Origin: Rhizobium sp. BT03
Lineage (GTDB): Bacteria > Pseudomonadota > Alphaproteobacteria > Rhizobiales > Rhizobiaceae
DNA: 64,000 bases
Direction of reading: 5' to 3'
NCBI RefSeq assembly: GCF_030053155.1
Contig: NZ_CP125640.1
Location: 1,054,001-1,118,000 of the forward strand
Positions 1 to 8,745 of this stretch are shown here, piece by piece. A program made the position numbers and the translations under genes. The stretch's first letter is position 1. Each line of letters opens with the position of its first letter. The notes beneath the pieces were generated by a model that was not told the origin of the DNA, made no database searches, and was given only the letters and a program-made list of their open reading frames with translations.

Positions 1-277
1 CGGGGTTGGCCCCGGACGCGCCGAAAAACTGAACCTTCAGGGAGTTCTGACCGGGCACGGAGGATGAGGTAAACAAGGAGATTGTCTGCTCGACGCCGTT
101 GCCACGCTTGCGCTCGACGACGCTGACGATCGACGGGCCGCCCGGCGGCGGCAGGACCAGCGCCTTTTCAGGCGCCACGGTCTCCGGCCCGGAGGGCTGG
201 CGCACACCGCCTGTCGAGGTGCAGCCGGCCATCATGCCCACTACGGCCACCAGCGATATCGTCTTCCGCAAACGCAT
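1..277 (-). CDS. bcsN: Probable cellulose biosynthesis lipoprotein BcsN (5' part only)
   Basis: The reading frame starts at an ATG at 277 and runs off the left edge, so only about 92 N-terminal residues are visible. It opens with a charged n-region, a hydrophobic stretch and a lipobox ending MMAGC, so the product should be a lipoprotein anchored at Cys19. After it come a Pro/Gly-rich linker (ALVLPPPGGPS) and a segment reading VEQTISLFTSSS. From memory these resemble rhizobial BcsN, a protein encoded beside the cellulose synthase genes. That identification is an inference from a partial sequence. The neighbouring cellulose synthase genes that would confirm it would lie to the left of this window. 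Confidence 0.55.
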   Translation of the reverse strand, partial: MRLRKTISLVAVVGMMAGCTSTGGVRQPSGPETVAPEKALVLPPPGGPSIVSVVERKRGNGVEQTISLFTSSSVPGQNSLKVQFFGASGANP

Positions 278-607
278 GTTTCGAGCCGCCGCAATCGTCT
301 TTCCAGATATCCATTCGCAAACCGAAACGCGACGGACCTTCGAATCAACGACCACGCGGCCGTTCACAGGGTATAAATCGCCAACATGGTTAACGAACGG
401 TAAACAACCACCGCCCCCTGACGCCACCGGACGAACGCGCACTGACAGTGATTCGAATAGATCAACCGTATGGTGCATGAATTGATATAGAAACACTTCC
501 GTTGCGCTCATGGGGCCCGTCTTGCGCCGCCATGAAACGCCGGCGCGGGAACTATGCCGCATTGCCGGCGTTGCCTTGAGGTATCAGGTAAAAGAGGAGA
601 ACATCCC
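278..607. other. Intergenic region between the lipoprotein gene and the DUF1236 gene
   Basis: These 330 bases contain no convincing gene; a forward frame across 99-485 is a shadow of the lipoprotein gene plus its upstream region. The part near 360-410 is relatively AT-rich and probably carries the promoter of the leftward lipoprotein gene. The right end carries the EcfG-like promoter and the ribosome binding site of the DUF1236 gene. Confidence 0.5.
548..572 (+). promoter_or_regulatory. EcfG (general stress response sigma factor) type promoter
   Basis: The sequence reads GGAAC (548-552), a 16-base spacer, then CGTT (569-572). This is an exact match to the alphaproteobacterial EcfG/RpoE2 consensus GGAAC-N16/17-CGTT. 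It lies about 35 bases before the ATG at 608, leaving room for a short leader with the AGAGGAGA ribosome binding site. It predicts induction of the DUF1236 gene in stationary phase or under stress. Confidence 0.7.
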
Positions 608-922
608 ATGCGCAAGATCATGCTGGCCGCGGCCGCCATGCTGACCATCAGCTCCGCCGCCTCCGCGCAGAGCACCGTCATCGTCACCGATCCCGCCCCG
701 ACCGGCTCCGTCGTGCTGCCGGGCGAAGTTCGCACCTATGTCATGGAGCAAAACACGCCGTCCGTCGTCTATGAAGGCGATATCGCCGTCGGCGCGACGC
801 TGCCGGATACCGTCGAAATACACACGGTGCCGAATATAGACGGCTATGGCTATACCGTCGTCAACGAGCGGCGCGTCATCGTCGAGCCGAAGACGCACCG
901 CGTGATCCAGGTCCTGGAATGA
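608..922 (+). CDS. DUF1236 domain secreted protein
   Basis: A 104-residue protein with a clear signal peptide (basic MRK, an Ala/Met-rich core, cleavage near ASAQ), so it should be periplasmic. The mature part fits DUF1236: a PSVVYEGDIAVGATLP segment, an aromatic YGYTVVN segment and a VIVEPKTHRVIQVLE C-terminus, the usual pattern of this small alphaproteobacterial domain. Its biochemical role is unknown. I chose the ATG at 608 because AGAGGAGA lies just upstream and the signal peptide begins there; an upstream in-frame ATG at 554 overlaps the promoter. An EcfG promoter directly upstream suggests general stress response control. Confidence 0.85.
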   Translation: MRKIMLAAAAMLTISSAASAQSTVIVTDPAPTGSVVLPGEVRTYVMEQNTPSVVYEGDIAVGATLPDTVEIHTVPNIDGYGYTVVNERRVIVEPKTHRVIQVLE

Positions 923-985
923 GGCGATCGGGAACAGTGGACGTGCGGCTGCCTGGAACAGGATGGCCCGGTTAAAGGAGCGGCT

Positions 986-2632
986 TCACGTCCTCTCATC
1001 TTCCATTCTCGCCGGCACATTCAGAAGTTCGCGGACCTTATGGGCGAGCTGCTCCAGGCTGAAAGGCTTGGCAAGCAGGGAGACGCCGTGATCGAGCACC
1101 CCGTTATGGACGATGGCATTGCGGGTATAGCCGGTGGTGTAGAGGATCCGGATCGCCGGCCATTTCTCCTGGACGATATCGGCAAGCTGGCGCCCGCTCA
1201 TTTGCGGCATGACGATATCGGTGAAGATCAGGTCGACCTCCCGATTTGCTTCCAGAAGGAGAAGCGCCTCCATGCCGCTTGCCGCCTGCAACACGGTGTA
1301 ACCGAGTTCATGCAGGCTTTCGGCGGTCATGATGCGGACGTTCTCATCATCCTCCACCACCAGGATCGTGTCGTTGACGCTGCCCTGAGGAATGGGCTGG
1401 GCGCCTGAGGCACTCAGCCTGGCGTCCGTCGCGCCGACATGACGGGGCAGATAGATCTTCACCGTCGTGCCCCTGTCGATCTCCGAATAGATCTTGATGT
1501 GGCCGCCGCTCTGCTTGATGTAGCCGTAAACCTGGCTGAGGCCGAGACCGGTACCCTTGCCGGGTCCCTTGGTGGTGTAGAACGGGTCGAATGCCCGCTC
1601 GATCACGTCGGGCGACATGCCGGTGCCGGTGTCGGTCATGCTGATCATCACATATTGGCCGGCATCGACCTCCGAATGCATGCGGGAATATCGCTCGTCG
1701 AGTTCGGTATTGGCGGTCTCGATGGTCAGATTTCCGCCGCCGGGCATGGCGTCGCGGGCGTTGACGGCAAGGTTCAGGATAGCGTTCTCAAGCTGGCTCA
1801 AATCGGCAAAGCTCGGCCAGAGGCCGCCGGCAAGCACGGTCTCGATCCGGATCTGCTCGCCGAGCGTACGCCGCAGCAGCTCCGACATGCCGCCGACCAG
1901 TTTGTTGAGGTCGATCACTTCAGGGGCGAGCGGCTGCTGGCGCGAGAAAGCGAGAAGACGGGCGGTCAGGACCGCGGCCCTCTGGGCGCCGTCTTTGGCA
2001 TTCTGGATGGAGTGCAGCAGGCGGGGATCCTCATGTCCGCTCATGCGCCGCTGGGCGAGATCGAGGTTGCCAATGATGATCGCCAGCATGTTGTTGAAAT
2101 CATGAGCGACGCCGCCTGTGAGCTGACCGATCGTCTCCATCTTCTGCAACTGGCGCACCTGCGCCTGCGCGGCGGCATTCTCTTCCATCTCGTGCCGGAG
2201 CTCGGCGGTGCGCTGGACCACCGTCTGTTCAAGGCGCGTGTTGAAACTGTTGAGTTCGTCGCGGAGGCGGCTCTGCCGGCCATGCGCGACGATGATCATC
2301 TCCATCAGGCCGATAATGATCACCGCATTGATGAGATAGGTTGAAAGCCCAACCCATTGGCCGGCGCTGACCGGCCAGAAGATATCGTACGGCTCGACGA
2401 AAAACTGCTGGACGATGAAAGCGGCCAGTATCGCCGCGACGAAGCCCGGCCCCGCGCCGCCGATGAAACTCGCCAGCAATATCGCCGGAAGGAAGCTCAG
2501 AAAGGGAAAGCCGGAGAGATAGTCGCTGGCGGCAAGCCTCAGAAGAAACGTCAGGCCCACGAAGGCAACGGCCAGCGGATATGTATAACCCGGCCTATGA
2601 CGCAGCCAATCCGTGGCGCTCAGCAAATCCAT
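986..2632 (-). CDS. Membrane hybrid sensor histidine kinase with C-terminal receiver
   Basis: A 548-residue protein. Residues about 18-115 form several membrane helices of the DUF4118 type (KdpD-like membrane region), followed by a coiled-coil linker to about 160. The dimerisation/phosphoacceptor segment has GGVAHDFNN with the likely phosphorylated His177. The ATPase domain shows an N box (NLAVNARDAMPGGG), G boxes (DTGTGMS, GTGLGLS) and FDPFYTTK. A receiver domain occupies roughly the last 125 residues, with acidic pair EDDEN, phosphoacceptor in FTDIVMP, switch Thr in YTTGYT and LLAKPF. No PAS or periplasmic sensor domain is visible, so the signal is probably sensed in the membrane. It is divergent from a stand-alone receiver protein that may be its partner. 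Confidence 0.9.
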   Translation of the reverse strand: MDLLSATDWLRHRPGYTYPLAVAFVGLTFLLRLAASDYLSGFPFLSFLPAILLASFIGGAGPGFVAAILAAFIVQQFFVEPYDIFWPVSAGQWVGLSTYLINAVIIIGLMEMIIVAHGRQSRLRDELNSFNTRLEQTVVQRTAELRHEMEENAAAQAQVRQLQKMETIGQLTGGVAHDFNNMLAIIIGNLDLAQRRMSGHEDPRLLHSIQNAKDGAQRAAVLTARLLAFSRQQPLAPEVIDLNKLVGGMSELLRRTLGEQIRIETVLAGGLWPSFADLSQLENAILNLAVNARDAMPGGGNLTIETANTELDERYSRMHSEVDAGQYVMISMTDTGTGMSPDVIERAFDPFYTTKGPGKGTGLGLSQVYGYIKQSGGHIKIYSEIDRGTTVKIYLPRHVGATDARLSASGAQPIPQGSVNDTILVVEDDENVRIMTAESLHELGYTVLQAASGMEALLLLEANREVDLIFTDIVMPQMSGRQLADIVQEKWPAIRILYTTGYTRNAIVHNGVLDHGVSLLAKPFSLEQLAHKVRELLNVPARMEDERT

Positions 2633-2900
2633 TCCAGACCCTCCTTACGGCACCGCGTCTTTTCAGACCTTCGAAGAACGCCGTAACACTTTGAATTACT
2701 GCATAGTTTTATCCAAGAATCGATGCCGATCCAAGCATTATGCAGTCGCCGTTGCGCAGACGGCATCTCAGCTTTTACACATCGAATTTCACCCGGCAAT
2801 ATGTTGTTTCTCGCACTACCGGGCACGACGTCTTGACGAGCAGTGCCAGGAGTCCACATAAATCCGCATGCCCGGCAAGGGGAAATGGGTGAACGGGAAC

Positions 2901-3248
2901 ATGAAAGACATATTCATCGTCGAAGACGACGCGCTGATTGCCATGCTGCTCGAGGACATGCTCGCCGATCTCGGCTACCGGGTTTGCGCCAGCGCGCCCG
3001 ATCTGGAACGGGCGCTGGCAACCGCCAGGGACACGGAATTCGACGCTGCGATTCTCGACGTCTCACTTGCCGGGCAGAGTTCGCTGCCGGTCGCAAAACT
3101 GCTCGACGAACGGGGTAAGCCCTATGTCTACGCAACGGGATATGGTGCGGCCCCTGCCGGCAGCAGCCCAAGCACATTGCCCGTGCTGCAAAAACCCTTT
3201 CAGCTCAGCGAACTCGAACAGGCGATGAAGCGGCTTACCGAAGCCTGA
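2901..3248 (+). CDS. Single-domain response regulator
   Basis: About 115 residues made up of one receiver domain and no output domain. It shows FIVEDDALIA (acidic pair), AAILDVSLAG (phosphoacceptor Asp), a YATGYG switch and a VLQKPFQLSEL lysine region. Such proteins act in phosphorelays or bind a target protein directly. It is encoded divergently from the hybrid kinase ending upstream, with about 270 bases between them, suggesting a functional pair. I use the ATG at 2901, where the receiver fold begins; an in-frame ATG at 2868 would add 11 residues of no recognisable character. Confidence 0.85.
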   Translation: MKDIFIVEDDALIAMLLEDMLADLGYRVCASAPDLERALATARDTEFDAAILDVSLAGQSSLPVAKLLDERGKPYVYATGYGAAPAGSSPSTLPVLQKPFQLSELEQAMKRLTEA

Positions 3249-3302
3249 TGCCTGTCGCCGGAAGCGGTGCCAGGATGACAACATGCATTAAAAAAGTTCT
3301 GG

Positions 3303-3842
3303 TCAGCGCACCTGATCGAGCAGACGCTTGCATTCCAGCAGGTCGTAGAGCGCCTCCTGCAGCAATGCCCTGTCTTCCTTGCCGACGCTCGACTTGCCGA
3401 TCGAGACTTCCTGTTCGTCCTCGCCAGCCACGAAATTGAAGAAGCGGCGGGTGATCGGCGGCTTGGCGCGGCCGACAATCTGGTCTTCATCGGCCATGCC
3501 GACGCGCGGTTCCCCGCCACTCGCCTCCTGAACGCCCGATGCAAGTGCCTCGACGCTGGCGAGATCGCCGTGGCCGACCGAGATAACGAACTTGTTGCCG
3601 TTGGTTTTCAGAAGCTTCTGCACACCCTTGATCGTATAGCCGTGATCATAGAGCAAATGCCGGATGCCCTTGAGGAGATCCACGTCCTCGGGCCGGTAAT
3701 AGCGACGGCCGCCGCCGCGCTTCATCGGCTTTATCTGCGGAAAACGCGTCTCCCAGAAGCGCAGCACATGCTGCGGCAGATCAAGATCGTCTGCGACTTC
3801 GCTGATGGTGCGAAAGGCATCGGGGCTCTTGTCCAACGTCAT
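3303..3842 (-). CDS. MerR family transcriptional regulator
   Basis: A 179-residue protein with an N-terminal MerR winged-helix domain: [20 protein letters not shown] is the helix-turn-helix, followed by [10 protein letters not shown] and [18 protein letters not shown]. The C-terminal half lacks the metal-binding Cys arrangement of MerR or CueR and has no clear ligand domain. A MerR gene directly downstream of ihfA is a common alphaproteobacterial arrangement. A strong terminator lies between ihfA and this gene (3959-3982), so it probably has its own promoter in 3843-3958. Its target genes are unknown. Confidence 0.88.
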   Translation of the reverse strand: MTLDKSPDAFRTISEVADDLDLPQHVLRFWETRFPQIKPMKRGGGRRYYRPEDVDLLKGIRHLLYDHGYTIKGVQKLLKTNGNKFVISVGHGDLASVEALASGVQEASGGEPRVGMADEDQIVGRAKPPITRRFFNFVAGEDEQEVSIGKSSVGKEDRALLQEALYDLLECKRLLDQVR

Positions 3843-3958
3843 ACTGCTACGCGACCTCGCGGCTCGATCTTACGGCGACTCATCATATTTCAACGGTTTG
3901 GCGCCGACAATTCAAGTCATGTCTCGACGTTGCGCACAACGCAGGACAGTGCGAAGGG

Positions 3959-3982
3959 AAAAAACGCCGTTCAGAAACGGCG
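3959..3982 (-). terminator. Rho-independent terminator of ihfA
   Basis: Read on the minus strand, a perfect 7-bp stem CGCCGTT/AACGGCG with a 4-base loop is followed by six T residues. It lies just after the ihfA stop codon and separates ihfA from the downstream merR gene. Confidence 0.85.
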
Positions 3983-3991
3983 AGCCGATGA

Positions 3992-4330
3992 TCAGGAGGC
4001 CGGATTCTGCGGCTTCAGCTTGACCTTGCGGGCGACATGCGCCTTGAGGATGCGCGTCTTCAGCACATTCGACGCCTTGAAGGTCATGACCCGGCGGGGA
4101 GAAATCGGAACCTCCTCGCCGGTCTTCGGGTTGCGGCCGATCCGCTCGTTCTTGTCGCGCACCTGGAAAGTGGCGAAGGAGGACAGCTTGACGGTTTCAC
4201 CACGCACGATGGCGTTGCAAACTTCGTCGATGACGGTTTCCACAAGTTCCGCAGATTCGGTCCGGGAAAGCCCGACCTTGCGGAAAACGGATTCCGCCAG
4301 GTCTGCTCGCGTCACTGTTTTTCCGGTCAT
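3992..4330 (-). CDS. ihfA: Integration host factor subunit alpha
   Basis: A 112-residue DNA-bending protein of the HU/IHF family. It starts [20 protein letters not shown] and has the IHF-alpha beta-arm region [20 protein letters not shown], whose Pro intercalates DNA. IHF acts in the nucleoid as a heterodimer with IhfB in transcription and recombination, including NifA/sigma-54 promoters in rhizobia. I prefer the ATG at 4330, which matches the family N-terminus; an ATG at 4345 would add five residues. It sits 104 bases downstream of fabH on the same strand, in the conserved plsX-fabH-ihfA-merR order. Confidence 0.93.
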   Translation of the reverse strand: MTGKTVTRADLAESVFRKVGLSRTESAELVETVIDEVCNAIVRGETVKLSSFATFQVRDKNERIGRNPKTGEEVPISPRRVMTFKASNVLKTRILKAHVARKVKLKPQNPAS

Positions 4331-4434
4331 GGTTTCCCCGCCCATTACAAATATTTTGTGAAATCGCGCAAAGAGTATTTGTCTTGCGCCTTACGGTCAA
4401 GCTCTTGTTCGCCGCCAGTTTTTTGGATTCGTGC

Positions 4435-5406
4435 CTACCAGCGCAGCAGAACGGCGCCCCAGGTGAAACCGCCACCCATCGCTTCGAGCATCACCAGGTC
4501 GCCCTTCTTGATGCGGCCGTCGCCGGCAGCGGTCGCGAGCGCGAGCGGGATCGAGGCCGCCGAGGTATTGCCGTGCAGATCCACGGTGACGACGACCTTC
4601 GCCGCATCGATGTTCAGCTTCTTGGCCGAACCGTCGATGATGCGCCGATTGGCCTGGTGCGGCACCAGCCAGTCGAGGTCCTCGGCAGTGGTGCCGGTCG
4701 AATCGAAGGCAGCCTGAATGACATCGGTGATCATGCCGACGGCGTATTTGAAGACCTCGCGGCCTTCCATGCGCAGCTTGCCGACGGTGCCCGTCGTCGA
4801 CGGGCCGCCATCGACATAGAGCTTTTCCTTGTGCGAGCCGTCGGAGCGCAGATGCGCCGTCAGCACGCCGCGATCGGCAACGGTGCCCTCGCCTTCTGCG
4901 GCTTCGAGCACGATCGCGCCGGCGCCATCGCCGAACAGTACGCAGGTGGTGCGGTCGTTCCAGTCGAGAATGCGTGAAAAGGTTTCAGCGCCGATGACGA
5001 GAACGCGCTTGGCAAGGCCGCCGCGGATATAGGCATCCGCCGTCGTGACCGCATAGACGAAACCGGTGCAAACGGCCTGGACGTCGAAGGCGAAGCCGTG
5101 GCTCATACCGAGGCGGTTCTGAATATTGACCGAGGTTGCCGGAAAGGTGTTGTCCGGCGTCGAGGTGGCGCAGATGATCAGATCGATATCGGCAGGCGTC
5201 AGGCCGCCATTGGCAAGAGCGGCACGCGCGGCGGCCTCCCCCAGCGAGGCCGTCGTCTCGTCGTCGCCGGCGACATAACGCTGGCGGATGCCGGTGCGCT
5301 GGACGATCCATTCGTCCGACGTGTCGACGATCGCCTCCATATCACCATTGGTCATAACGCGCTTCGGAAGTGCGGCTCCGAACCCGCGAACCACTGAACG
5401 GATCAT
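4435..5406 (-). CDS. fabH: 3-oxoacyl-[acyl-carrier-protein] synthase III
   Basis: A 323-residue condensing enzyme that starts fatty acid synthesis by joining acetyl-CoA to malonyl-ACP. The triad is visible: Cys113 in [11 protein letters not shown], His in [11 protein letters not shown] and Asn in [10 protein letters not shown]. The C-terminal Gly-rich motif [16 protein letters not shown] is typical. The ATG at 5406 ([10 protein letters not shown]) fits the family start; an upstream ATG at 5430 would overlap the end of plsX by four bases. It is co-directional with plsX and probably in one operon linking acyl-chain initiation to phospholipid synthesis. Confidence 0.95.
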   Translation of the reverse strand: MIRSVVRGFGAALPKRVMTNGDMEAIVDTSDEWIVQRTGIRQRYVAGDDETTASLGEAAARAALANGGLTPADIDLIICATSTPDNTFPATSVNIQNRLGMSHGFAFDVQAVCTGFVYAVTTADAYIRGGLAKRVLVIGAETFSRILDWNDRTTCVLFGDGAGAIVLEAAEGEGTVADRGVLTAHLRSDGSHKEKLYVDGGPSTTGTVGKLRMEGREVFKYAVGMITDVIQAAFDSTGTTAEDLDWLVPHQANRRIIDGSAKKLNIDAAKVVVTVDLHGNTSAASIPLALATAAGDGRIKKGDLVMLEAMGGGFTWGAVLLRW

Positions 5407-5426
5407 ATTCGATTGAACCCCATTGC

Positions 5427-6473
5427 TCATGCAGCTTCCGGGCCCATCGGGGGCAGCCGCTTGGCATGATATTTCTTAAGATCGTTTTCTATTTTCTGAT
5501 TGAGGCCGTTCTTGGCCATATCGTAGCCGACTTCGATGGCGGCTGCGATGCCCTCGGCATTCGCCCCGCCATGGCTCTTGATGACGATGCCGTTCAGGCC
5601 GAGAAACACGCCGCCATTGACCTTGCTCGGATCGAGCTTCTCGCGAAGCAGGTCGAAGGCGCTTTTGGCAAAGAGGTAGCCGATGCGGGCGAGCAGCGTG
5701 CGCGACATGGCGGCGCGCAGATATTCGGCGATCTGCTTGGCGGTGCCTTCGGCGGTCTTCAACGCGATATTGCCTGAGAACCCTTCGGTGACGACGACGT
5801 CGACCGTGCCCTTGCCAAGGTCGTTGCCCTCGACGAAGCCGGAATATTCGAGCGAATCGATGTTCGCCTCACGCAACAGCCGGCCGGCCTCCTTGACCTC
5901 TTCCTGGCCTTTCATCTCCTCGACGCCGACATTCAGAAGGCCGATCGTCGGACGTTCGACCTCGAACAGCGCCCGCGCCATGGCGCCGCCCATCAGGGCG
6001 AAATCCATCAGCTGCTGCGCATCGGCGCCGATCGTCGCACCGACGTCGAGCACGATGCTCTCACCCTTCAGCGTCGGCCAGATCGCTGCGATCGCCGGGC
6101 GCTCGATATTGGCCATGGTGCGCAGACAGAACTTCGCCATCGCCATCAGCGCCCCGGTATTGCCCGCCGAGACCGCGACATCGGCCTCGCCCGTCTTCAC
6201 CGCCTCGATCGAGCGCCACATGGTGGAGATATAGCGGCCGCGGCGCAGCGCCTGGCTCGGCTTTTCACCCATGCTGACGGCAAGCTCGCAATCGTGAAAG
6301 AGCGATTTTTCCCTGAGTTTCGGAAACTTGGCGAGAACCGGATCGCACTGTTCCTTGAGACCGTAGAAAACGAAGAAAATATCCGGATGCCGGTCCAGCG
6401 CCTTGGCGGCGCCGGGGATGACAACCTGGGGACCAAAGTCGCCACCCATGAGGTCGAGAGATATTCTGATCAC
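5427..6473 (-). CDS. plsX: Phosphate acyltransferase PlsX
   Basis: A 348-residue enzyme converting acyl-ACP to acyl-phosphate, the acyl donor for PlsY in phospholipid synthesis. The N-terminus [20 protein letters not shown] and the later [21 protein letters not shown] and [12 protein letters not shown] segments are characteristic. The start codon is GTG at 6473, preceded by an AGGATCAGG-type ribosome binding site. It lies between the DUF177 gene and fabH. Many bacteria have rpmF between the DUF177 gene and plsX; here the 98-base gap holds no ribosomal protein gene. Confidence 0.95.
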   Translation of the reverse strand: MIRISLDLMGGDFGPQVVIPGAAKALDRHPDIFFVFYGLKEQCDPVLAKFPKLREKSLFHDCELAVSMGEKPSQALRRGRYISTMWRSIEAVKTGEADVAVSAGNTGALMAMAKFCLRTMANIERPAIAAIWPTLKGESIVLDVGATIGADAQQLMDFALMGGAMARALFEVERPTIGLLNVGVEEMKGQEEVKEAGRLLREANIDSLEYSGFVEGNDLGKGTVDVVVTEGFSGNIALKTAEGTAKQIAEYLRAAMSRTLLARIGYLFAKSAFDLLREKLDPSKVNGGVFLGLNGIVIKSHGGANAEGIAAAIEVGYDMAKNGLNQKIENDLKKYHAKRLPPMGPEAA

Positions 6474-6571
6474 GCGTCCCTGATCCTTCTTTTCGCCGAG
6501 GGCGAAATTTCGGCCAAAATACCGGTTTTGGCGTCGCTTACAACTGAATTATGTCAAATGCCAGAGGCGCT

Positions 6572-7126
6572 TCAGTCCTTTTTCCAATCCTTGAGGGCAG
6601 CGAAAGCCGAGGGCTTTTTATCGTCCTCGCCGCTATCTTCGATATGGCCTGCGAATTCGATGCCCCCCTTGCGCGGATAGGGATCGATCGCGAGAGCGGC
6701 GAATTCGGCAACCACCTCGCCGGCATCGATCGTATCGCCGACAAAGGTTTCGGGCAGATCGGGACCATCGGGATCGAGCAGCATCTCGCCCGCATCATTG
6801 CCGGCCTGGCGGGCAAGCTTGGAACCTTCAGGCACGAAGATCTGCTCGAAGCTCTCGTCGATGGCAGATTCGACCGGCTCCAGCGTCACGACGCAGGACT
6901 GGACGATCTTCGCCTTCACGCGGCCCTTGATACGCACGCCGTCGCGCTTCCAGCGGGCAATCTGCAGATCGGCGCTGAGATCGTCGACCGAGACGACGCT
7001 CCAGCTCTCGGCAAGCGCCTTCAACTCGTCGGCATCAGCCTCGACATGAACCTCGACGGGGTTGGCCGAGATATGGCCGACCTTGACGTGATAGGAGAAG
7101 GGAACATCGTCCCGATGGTTCTTCAT
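6572..7126 (-). CDS. DUF177 (YceD) family protein
   Basis: A 184-residue soluble, acidic protein of the DUF177/YceD family. It shows the conserved CVVTLEPVESAIDESFEQIF segment, a region around a Cys, and a C-terminal run of acidic and Pro residues (GEVVAEFAALAIDPYPRKGG). In other bacteria YceD is linked to 23S rRNA and L32 accumulation; that role is inferred here. The ATG at 7126 is chosen because GAGGAGG precedes it at ideal spacing. It follows the ubiquinol-cytochrome c chaperone gene by 10 bases, so the two are co-transcribed. Confidence 0.88.
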   Translation of the reverse strand: MKNHRDDVPFSYHVKVGHISANPVEVHVEADADELKALAESWSVVSVDDLSADLQIARWKRDGVRIKGRVKAKIVQSCVVTLEPVESAIDESFEQIFVPEGSKLARQAGNDAGEMLLDPDGPDLPETFVGDTIDAGEVVAEFAALAIDPYPRKGGIEFAGHIEDSGEDDKKPSAFAALKDWKKD

Positions 7127-7136
7127 GATTTCCTCC

Positions 7137-7700
7137 TCAAGCAACCGGCGGGTGGGCAACCGGTGGCCAGGCGACCGGCGGGAGCGTCGCCGAACCGATG
7201 GCGATCTCATCTTCGGCAAGAGCCGACAAATGCGATTCCGCGGCGAGCATCCAGCCGGCGAGGCCGGACATATCGGCCGGCACCGGGCTTTCCGGATAGA
7301 TATTGCGCGTGAGCGCGAGGGCCAGCGCTTCGGTATCGCCCGCGTCCATCGCCTTCGAATAGGCTTCGAGCCGGCCGTAAAACATGCCGGCGAGCTTCTT
7401 CATGCGCTTCGGCACGCTGTTATCGCCGATGCCGAGTTCGCGGATCGAATAGTCGATATCCTGGAAGAAAGCATCGACGATCTCCTGGGCGATCTCCTGG
7501 CCGCTGGTGGCGGAGCTGCGCGTGCGGCGGAAAAACAGAATCATGGCGATCGACAGCATCTCGAAACGGCCCATGACCGTATCCGGCACATTGAGCCGCT
7601 CATAAATCTCCGGCATGCGCGCGGCCGCCGTCAGCAGCGCATATTGCCTGTCGACGATTGCCTGATTGTTGTTTTTCTTGCGGAACAGCCCGAAGATCAT
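7137..7700 (-). CDS. Ubiquinol-cytochrome c chaperone family protein
   Basis: A 187-residue protein starting MIFGLFRKK at 7700, of the ubiquinol-cytochrome c chaperone (CBP3-like) family. It has the family features YERLNVPDTVMGRFEMLSI, FFQDIDYSIRELGIGDNSVP and MKKLAGMFYGRLEAY. The family is needed for assembly of the bc1 complex in mitochondria; in rhizobia the role is inferred. Upstream in-frame ATGs (up to 7757) would add a tail without family character. The C-terminus ends in a short Pro-Pro-Val-Ala repeat encoded by a 15-bp tandem repeat. It is probably the first gene of a chaperone-DUF177-plsX-fabH-ihfA run. Confidence 0.87.
   Translation of the reverse strand: MIFGLFRKKNNNQAIVDRQYALLTAAARMPEIYERLNVPDTVMGRFEMLSIAMILFFRRTRSSATSGQEIAQEIVDAFFQDIDYSIRELGIGDNSVPKRMKKLAGMFYGRLEAYSKAMDAGDTEALALALTRNIYPESPVPADMSGLAGWMLAAESHLSALAEDEIAIGSATLPPVAWPPVAHPPVA
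7141..7185. repeat. Three 15-bp tandem repeats at the 3' end of the chaperone gene
   Basis: Three imperfect 15-bp units (7141-7155, 7156-7170, 7171-7185), each beginning GCAACCGG or GCGACCGG on the plus strand, encode the Pro-Pro-Val-Ala containing C-terminus of the chaperone. Slippage here would change the length of the protein tail without a frameshift. Confidence 0.7.
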
Positions 7701-7945
7701 TGTTTTTTCCGGAAATGCCTCATTCTTCACGCCGGCTGGCCTCTGGCCTTGTTGCATGATTTCGAAAGCTGGTTTACCGAAGCAGGCGCGAATTGCAATG
7801 CCGATCGTGGCCAGTTTCGGGACGACGCCCTCGATGCGTCAGCGAAGCGAATTCGGGATATTCGACCCGGAATGGCCACAATGGTTTTGCAGGAGGTAAA
7901 GCGTGCAAGGCCCAAAATGGCTGCTATCGACACTCAAGGGAGTAG

Positions 7946-8479
7946 ATGTCGTTGAAGAAACGGTATTTCAAGTCTGACGTGAAATTCTTCAGCAGTGCGG
8001 CCATTGCCCTTATAATCGCCTCCACCACAGCTCTTTCCGGTTGCCAGACCAGCACCGTGCTCAACGGCGGATATGTCGCCGACCAGCAATCGCTGAACCT
8101 CGTTCCCGAGGGATCCAGCCGCGAGCAGGTGCTGCTTTCGCTCGGCACCCCGTCGACGACGGCGACCTTCGACGGCGAAGTCTTCTATTATATCTCGCAG
8201 CGGCGCACACGTGCGGTCGCCTTCCAGAAGCTGAAGGTCGTCGACCAGAGCGTTCTGGCGATCTATTTCGACAAGGACGGCGTCGTCAGCCGCCGCGCCA
8301 ATTATACGCTGCAGGACGGCAAGGTGTTCGACACGATCGGACGCGTCACGCCGACCGGCGGCAAGGAGCTCACCTTCCTGCAGCAGATGCTCTCCGGCGG
8401 CAGCGCCGCGAGCGCGGCCCGCAGCCTGTTCGGCGGCGGCGCCGGCGGCACGCCGCAGAATCCGAGCAGCCTGCGCTGA
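7946..8479 (+). CDS. bamE: Outer membrane protein assembly factor BamE
   Basis: A 177-residue lipoprotein with a signal peptide ending in lipobox ALSGC (Cys about residue 33). The BamE/SmpA fold follows: LVPEGSSREQVLLSLGTPS, then EVFYYISQRR and the strand pair VLAIYFDKDGVVSRRANY. It would sit on the inner face of the outer membrane as part of the BAM complex that folds beta-barrels. The alphaproteobacterial C-terminal extension, rich in Gly/Ala/Ser, is present. It is divergent from the chaperone gene. The ATG at 7946 is preceded by AAGGGAG, and a strong terminator follows. Confidence 0.9.
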   Translation: MSLKKRYFKSDVKFFSSAAIALIIASTTALSGCQTSTVLNGGYVADQQSLNLVPEGSSREQVLLSLGTPSTTATFDGEVFYYISQRRTRAVAFQKLKVVDQSVLAIYFDKDGVVSRRANYTLQDGKVFDTIGRVTPTGGKELTFLQQMLSGGSAASAARSLFGGGAGGTPQNPSSLR

Positions 8480-8500
8480 TCGGACAAGCTTCAACAACAA

Positions 8501-8533
8501 AACCCGCCGGATCGCTCCAGGCGGGTTTTTTAT
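8501..8533 (+). terminator. Rho-independent terminator of bamE
   Basis: A perfect AACCCGCC/GGCGGGTT stem with an 11-base loop is followed by a T-rich run (TTTTTTATT). It lies 22 bases after the bamE stop codon. Confidence 0.9.
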
Positions 8534-8584
8534 TGACAAACCTCGTCTTTTACCCGGCATCTCGACCCAGGAAATTGCCGACAC

Positions 8585-8731
8585 CGCCCCTCATCCGCCT
8601 GCCGGCACCTTCTCCCCGTAAACGGGGCGAAGGGCGATAGTTGCACCCTTTCCGTCCATTACGAACGTCTCGCATGGCACGTCCCCTCTCCCCGTTTTTA
8701 CGGGGAGAGGGTTAGGGTGAAGGGCTGCCAG
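8585..8731. repeat. RIME-like palindromic intergenic element
   Basis: Two hairpins lie in a 147-base stretch: 8608-8633 (stem CCTTCTCCCCG with one mismatch) and 8682-8710 (stem CCCTCTCCCCG, loop TTTTTA). The outer ends (CCCCTCATCCGCCTGCCGG and its partner near 8715-8731) are also imperfectly complementary. This matches, from memory, the rhizobial intergenic mosaic elements (RIME), which carry two large palindromes. It lies between the bamE terminator and the end of hppA and may also serve as a terminator for either gene. Confidence 0.7.
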
Positions 8732-8745
8732 CCGCTGTTGCGGCA

